A stretch of 64,000 nt of DNA, taken from positions 45,391 to 109,390 of the forward strand of contig NZ_SSOM01000085.1 in assembly GCF_029871235.1 (NCBI RefSeq). Reading direction: 5' to 3'. The notes under the pieces were generated by a model that did no database searches, was not told where the DNA came from, and saw only the letters and a list, made by a program, of their open reading frames with translations. Position numbers and translations under genes: made by a program. This document shows, piece by piece, positions 60,455 to 64,000 of this stretch; position 1 is the first letter of the stretch, and the number at the start of each line of letters is the position of its first letter. This DNA is from Pseudomonas sp. BN411 (GTDB lineage: Bacteria; Pseudomonadota; Gammaproteobacteria; Pseudomonadales; Pseudomonadaceae).

Positions 60455-61231
60455 TCAAACCGACGAAAAACAGTTATCCACAAAGAGGTGCGCCCCGCTG
60501 ACAAAGGACGCCTCGTCCGACGCCAGGAACAGCGCGGCACGCGCCACTTCCTCCGGCTCGCACAAGCGCCCCTGCTGCGCAGCAATGGCAGCCTCGCTGG
60601 CATCCACACCCATCGCCTGCAGTTCCTTCATCTCGCGAATGCCGTGGGCCGTGCGGATGAAGCCCGGCGCGACGGCGTTGCAACGGATGCCACGATCCCG
60701 GAACTCGACGGCGATGGCCCTGGCGAACATCTGGCAGGCGCCTTTGGTGGCGTTGTAGACCACCTCGCCGGGCGTGGCGTACTCCGCCGAGATGGACGAG
60801 GTGCAGATGATGCTGCCCTTACCCTTGGCCAGCATCTGCGGGAGTACGGCGCGGGTCATCAGGTACATGCTCTTGACGTTGACCGCCATCAGCCAGTCCC
60901 ACTCGTCCTCCTCGACATCAAGAAAGGGTTTCACGATCAGCGTGCCGGCGTGATTGAACAGCACATCCGCGCCACCGAACGCGGCCTCCCCCGCCGCCAC
61001 CGCCGACCGCACCTGGTCGGCACGGGAAACATCGGCCCCCACGCCAATCGCCTCTCCGCCATCTGCCTTGATCTGCCTGACCACTTCCATGGCGGCATCG
61101 GCATTACGGTCGACTATCACCACCCTGGCGCCCTCGGCGGCGAACAGCCGGCTGGCGGCTTCGCCACAACCACCCGCACCGCCGCTGATGATGGCGACCT
61201 TGTTGAGCAGGCGCTGACCTTGAGCGTGCAT
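60455..61231 (-). CDS. SDR-family NAD(P)-dependent oxidoreductase
   Basis: A 258-residue dehydrogenase. The cofactor site is VAIISGGAGGCGEAASRLF with Asp in VVIVDRNADAAM (NAD preference). ICTSSISAEYATPGEVVYNATK gives Ser, Tyr (YNATK) and Lys; ALFLASDEASFVSGAHLFVD is the family C-terminus. Met 61231 (MHAQGQ) or 61240. The substrate is unknown. It lies 71 bp downstream of an AraC regulator on the same strand. Confidence 0.88.
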   Translation of the reverse strand: MHAQGQRLLNKVAIISGGAGGCGEAASRLFAAEGARVVIVDRNADAAMEVVRQIKADGGEAIGVGADVSRADQVRSAVAAGEAAFGGADVLFNHAGTLIVKPFLDVEEDEWDWLMAVNVKSMYLMTRAVLPQMLAKGKGSIICTSSISAEYATPGEVVYNATKGACQMFARAIAVEFRDRGIRCNAVAPGFIRTAHGIREMKELQAMGVDASEAAIAAQQGRLCEPEEVARAALFLASDEASFVSGAHLFVDNCFSSV

Positions 61232-61301
61232 GGCGTACACCTCGCGACGATGGGGGCTGTCAAACCAGCCTAGCCCACAACCGCAGCGGTTACGGGCAGC
61301 G

Positions 61302-62252
61302 TCAGCCCGCGAACGCGCTGGCTCGGTAATCCCGCGGCGACTGCTCGAAATGCTTCTTGAAGGTGCGGCTGAAATGCGCCGAATCGGTAAAGCCCCAGCG
61401 GAAGGCGATGTCGGTGATGGACTCGTTGCGCAGGCGCGGGTTGGCCAGGTCGGCGGCGCTGCGCTTGAGGCGGGCGCGCTGGATGAAACGGCAGACGCTG
61501 TCGCCCTGGTCCTCGAACAGTCGGTAGAGCTGGCGTACGGAGATGTTCAGTTGCCTGGCCAAGGCCAACGGCGTCAGGCCGGGCTCCGAAAGCGACTGGT
61601 CGATCAGTTGCTGGGCCAGGCTGCGCATGCCGGCATTGTGGGAGCCGTCGAGTTCGCTGGTGGTCTGCCCGGCCCGTTGCCGCAGGGTCGGCGCCAGCAG
61701 GGCGATCAGCGCTTCCTGAAGGGCATCACCCTCCTCCAGGCCGGCGCAATGATCCAGCTCGCCGCCACAGATCTGTTCCACCAGGGTGCGCAGGACACGG
61801 CCGCTGGCGCAGTGCTGGGAGAGCTTGCCGAACGTCGGCCGCCCCTCCGGCATATGGCGGCAGACGTCTTCGCGGGACAGGTGGAAAGAGGCGTGCTCGA
61901 TCAGGCCATGGGGGAGAATTTCGCAGGCGCGGGCCGAATCCATCAGGGCCATTTCGCCGGGGCCGAGCTCGACGCTTTCACCGTTCTGGCGCAATTCGGC
62001 ACGGCCGCTGCGCTGGACGATGAGGAAGCAGTGACGGTCGTCATCCTGGTCGATGGACGTGCGCTGGCGGCTGATCGACCCCGCATTGGTGCGGATCTGC
62101 GCCACTTCCAGGCCAGAGAGGTCCTGGCGGGCAATCTCGCCGATGAACAGGCCGTGACCCAATGCAGGGCGCGACTCGAATCGGCCGCAGACGCCCCGCA
62201 ATGAACGGAGCCAGGAATCGAAATCAGGGGAGCGGACAGCTTGTGCAACCAT
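61302..62252 (-). CDS. AraC-family transcriptional regulator
   Basis: A 316-residue regulator. The N-terminal ligand-binding part holds GPGEMALMDSARACEI and GLIEHASFHLSREDVC, like the FeaR/AraC-binding-like group. The C-terminal HTH pair holds LARQLNISVRQLYRLFEDQG and DIAFRWGFTDSAHFSRTFKK, ending SPRDYR. It may control the SDR gene downstream or the permease operon upstream; both are on the same strand. Confidence 0.88.
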   Translation of the reverse strand: MVAQAVRSPDFDSWLRSLRGVCGRFESRPALGHGLFIGEIARQDLSGLEVAQIRTNAGSISRQRTSIDQDDDRHCFLIVQRSGRAELRQNGESVELGPGEMALMDSARACEILPHGLIEHASFHLSREDVCRHMPEGRPTFGKLSQHCASGRVLRTLVEQICGGELDHCAGLEEGDALQEALIALLAPTLRQRAGQTTSELDGSHNAGMRSLAQQLIDQSLSEPGLTPLALARQLNISVRQLYRLFEDQGDSVCRFIQRARLKRSAADLANPRLRNESITDIAFRWGFTDSAHFSRTFKKHFEQSPRDYRASAFAG

Positions 62253-62392
62253 CGGAAACCTCCGGATCGGGCTGACGCCACATTGTTTTTATGGCGACAT
62301 TATTAACATGTTATCTATTTGCCCGACAAGGAAGCTGCCAGGCCCGAATAGATCGTTAATGCCTTAGCCAGAGGTACGTCCAATCGACGCCT

Positions 62393-62971
62393 TCAGTGAC
62401 TGCCGAGAATCGCCTTGAGCACGTGCAACGCCTGCAGCAGATGCTCGCGCTGCTCGGGATTCAGGCGTATGTAGCGGCGGAAGCCGGGCATCCGGTTCAC
62501 CACTTCGCTGGCGCCCATGTGTTCCAGGCGAACCGTCCACCGCCCGCCTTCGCGCTCAATCGACAGTCGCTTGAAGTCCAGTGGCATCAGTGCCGCCAGA
62601 AGCGCCGCGTCTCCCTGCAGGCGGGTGGTCAGCCCGCCCAGGGCCTTGGCATCGCCAGCACGAATCCGGCAGGCGATGCCCTGGCGATGAATCGCCCCAC
62701 GATGATTCAGATCGATACGTACATGGCCCGCGCCTACCGAGGGCACCTGCAGGACGAATTCGGTCAGCACCAGGTGCATGAGGAATTGCGCCTCGACCAC
62801 CTCCCTGGCGTCGAACGCCAACTCGCCGTCTGCGCTGGTGAAACGCATCGACGTCGCTCCCTCCGGCTCGGCGCCCAGGAATGGCAGGTCGCGTGCCACC
62901 CGCGCCAGCGTTGCCCCCGGCCGGTAGCCGGAGGGCGGTCGCCGCCAGTATTCAGACAGCCTTGGAAACAT
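62393..62971 (-). CDS. DUF3156-like protein
   Basis: A 192-residue cytoplasmic protein starting MFPRLSEYWRRPPSGYRPGA. The N-terminus YWRRPPSGYRPGATLARVARDL and the C-terminal HLLQALHVLKAILG fit the DUF3156 family as I remember it; no function is known. Its start lies 20 nt inside the upstream permease gene, so the two are translationally coupled and probably act together. The frame extends to 63094, but the earlier part is a shadow of the permease. Confidence 0.65.
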   Translation of the reverse strand: MFPRLSEYWRRPPSGYRPGATLARVARDLPFLGAEPEGATSMRFTSADGELAFDAREVVEAQFLMHLVLTEFVLQVPSVGAGHVRIDLNHRGAIHRQGIACRIRAGDAKALGGLTTRLQGDAALLAALMPLDFKRLSIEREGGRWTVRLEHMGASEVVNRMPGFRRYIRLNPEQREHLLQALHVLKAILGSH

Positions 62972-64000
62972 GGCCGAAATGCTCCACGGAGTGAACGCCG
63001 GGTTCGCTGCTGAACTCCTTCTCCAGCACCTCTTCCACCGGCACCGGCCGGAACGGATTGACCTTCTGCACCACCAGCGTCCAGAACAGCGCATAGGCGG
63101 CGGTCATCGCCAGCATCACGCCGAAGGGAACGTACACATCGCGCGGGTTCATGCCCGGCGGGGTGATGAACCAGAGGCCGATGAGGATGCCGACGCTGGA
63201 GACGATCTGCGGCAACGGGAACCAGGGCGAGCGATAGGCGCGCGGCAGGTCCGGACGGCGAATGCGCAGGATCACCACCGACAGGGTCACCAGCAGGTAT
63301 GCGGTGCTCCAGGCACAGACCGCAGCCAGCACCAGGTTGAAGATGCCGTCGGTGTTGCCGCCCAGCCACCAGGCGTGCAGGCAGGGAATCGCCACCGCCA
63401 CGGCGATGCACAGCAGGGGTGTCTTGAAGCGCGGGTGCAGGTAGGTAAAGGCCTTCGGCAGTGCGCCATCCACCGCCATCCCGTACATGATGCGCGGCAG
63501 GCCGGCCATCAGGGTGTTGATGGTGGCGGCGCCGGCGAAGAGAAAACCGATACCCAACCAGATCGGGCCGATGTCGCCCATTACCGCCTGGGCGAACTGA
63601 GGAATCGCCATCGGGGTATCCAGCAGGTGCACGCCAGTGGCTTCGTCGAGCAGCACGTTCTCCACCTGGCGCTTCATCGCCGCGCCGTAGATGAACATGC
63701 AGGACGCCACGCCCAGCAGCCCCAGGGCCATGGCGCGCGGCAAGGTCCAGGCGGAGCGGCGCACCTCAGGAGCCAGCGGGGTGACGAACTCGCAACCGAC
63801 GAACATGAACATCGCCATCCCCACCAGAGACAGGATGGTGGTCAGGTCGGCACCGATCAGCGAGGCGCCGAACCAGCCGTCCAGCTCCACCCCGGGCGCG
63901 GCGAACAGCCCCGCCAGGCCGAAGATCATCAGGGTGGTCCACATGCCGAAGGTGAGGATCACCTCGGCCTTGCTGAACACGCTGATGCCGAATGCATTGA
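62952..64000 (-). CDS. APC-superfamily amino acid permease, 5' end outside the window
   Basis: About 349 residues are visible and the frame stays open to the window edge, so the N-terminal helices are missing. Nine or so helices remain, for example LTTILSLVGMAMFMFVGCEF and FLFAGAATINTLMAGLPRIMYG. FVGCEFVTPLAPEVRRSAWT is the APC loop that contacts substrate. The C-terminal tail PFRPVPVEEVLEKEF is cytoplasmic. The substrate (amino acid or polyamine) is unknown. It overlaps the DUF3156-like gene. Confidence 0.88.
   Translation of the reverse strand, partial: NAFGISVFSKAEVILTFGMWTTLMIFGLAGLFAAPGVELDGWFGASLIGADLTTILSLVGMAMFMFVGCEFVTPLAPEVRRSAWTLPRAMALGLLGVASCMFIYGAAMKRQVENVLLDEATGVHLLDTPMAIPQFAQAVMGDIGPIWLGIGFLFAGAATINTLMAGLPRIMYGMAVDGALPKAFTYLHPRFKTPLLCIAVAVAIPCLHAWWLGGNTDGIFNLVLAAVCAWSTAYLLVTLSVVILRIRRPDLPRAYRSPWFPLPQIVSSVGILIGLWFITPPGMNPRDVYVPFGVMLAMTAAYALFWTLVVQKVNPFRPVPVEEVLEKEFSSEPGVHSVEHFGHVSKAV

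Noticed and set aside
1-64000. tRNA, rRNA, prophage, integrase or defence-island genes
   Set aside because: I scanned for tRNA-like cloverleafs, phage structural genes, integrases, restriction-modification and toxin-antitoxin motifs in the translated frames and saw none that I could support.

Overview
The window is one contiguous piece of a high-GC Gammaproteobacterial chromosome, almost certainly a Pseudomonas. Support comes from the tyrosine/homogentisate genes (hmgR, hmgA, fahA, maiA, hpd), the fruBKA/fruR phosphotransferase locus, SfnB/LLM organosulfur clusters, the YnfM-type MFS/LysR pair, a CigR-like protein and many Pseudomonas-style REP/REPIN palindromes. I cannot fix the species from sequence alone. 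There are no rRNA or tRNA genes, prophage, insertion sequence, CRISPR array or integrase that I can see. Most of the window is ordinary core or near-core chromosome.

Layout. 1-13.9 kb: two isochorismatase-type hydrolases, a methyltransferase, a cold-shock protein, a HisN-type phosphatase, two GlxA/AraC regulators (one divergent from a SLAC1/TDT transporter), a frameshifted membrane methyltransferase, a SugE efflux protein, an MFS/LysR pair and an LTA-synthase-like sulfatase. 14.2-16.6 kb: a 367-bp structured repeat, then maiA and hpd. 16.7-23.8 kb: an adenosine-specific kinase, a candidate Rsm-type small RNA on the minus strand, and a tightly overlapped seven-gene operon (thermostable-hemolysin-like acyltransferase, AMP-ligase, heme-oxygenase-fold diiron enzyme, SDR, TPR protein, response regulator, sensor kinase). 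24-28 kb: a tandem REPIN array, a CBS-domain histidine kinase with a double-receiver protein, and a YpfJ-like metallopeptidase that lacks its catalytic glutamate. 27.8-31.3 kb: hmgR divergent from hmgA-fahA. 31.4-33.2 kb: three small exported proteins, one built of six 13-residue repeats.

33.3-44.2 kb is an organosulfur-scavenging region on the minus strand. It holds two paralogous modules (SfnB-type flavoprotein, LLM monooxygenase, MetQ-like binding protein, MetI-like permease) but one ATPase, and is preceded by a good sigma-54 promoter. 44.4-53.1 kb: two membrane proteins, LysR regulators, an ECF42-type sigma factor with its YciI partner, and an amidotransferase-like protein with a monooxygenase-like partner. 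53.1-59.8 kb: the fructose PTS operon and FruR. 59.9-64 kb: a second, inverted copy of the 367-bp repeat, an SDR, an AraC regulator, a DUF3156-like gene and an amino-acid permease cut by the window edge.

The best candidates for something undescribed are the seven-gene operon at 17476-23759, the Rsm-like RNA beside it, and the 367-bp repeat, whose two copies show compensatory base changes in a stem.
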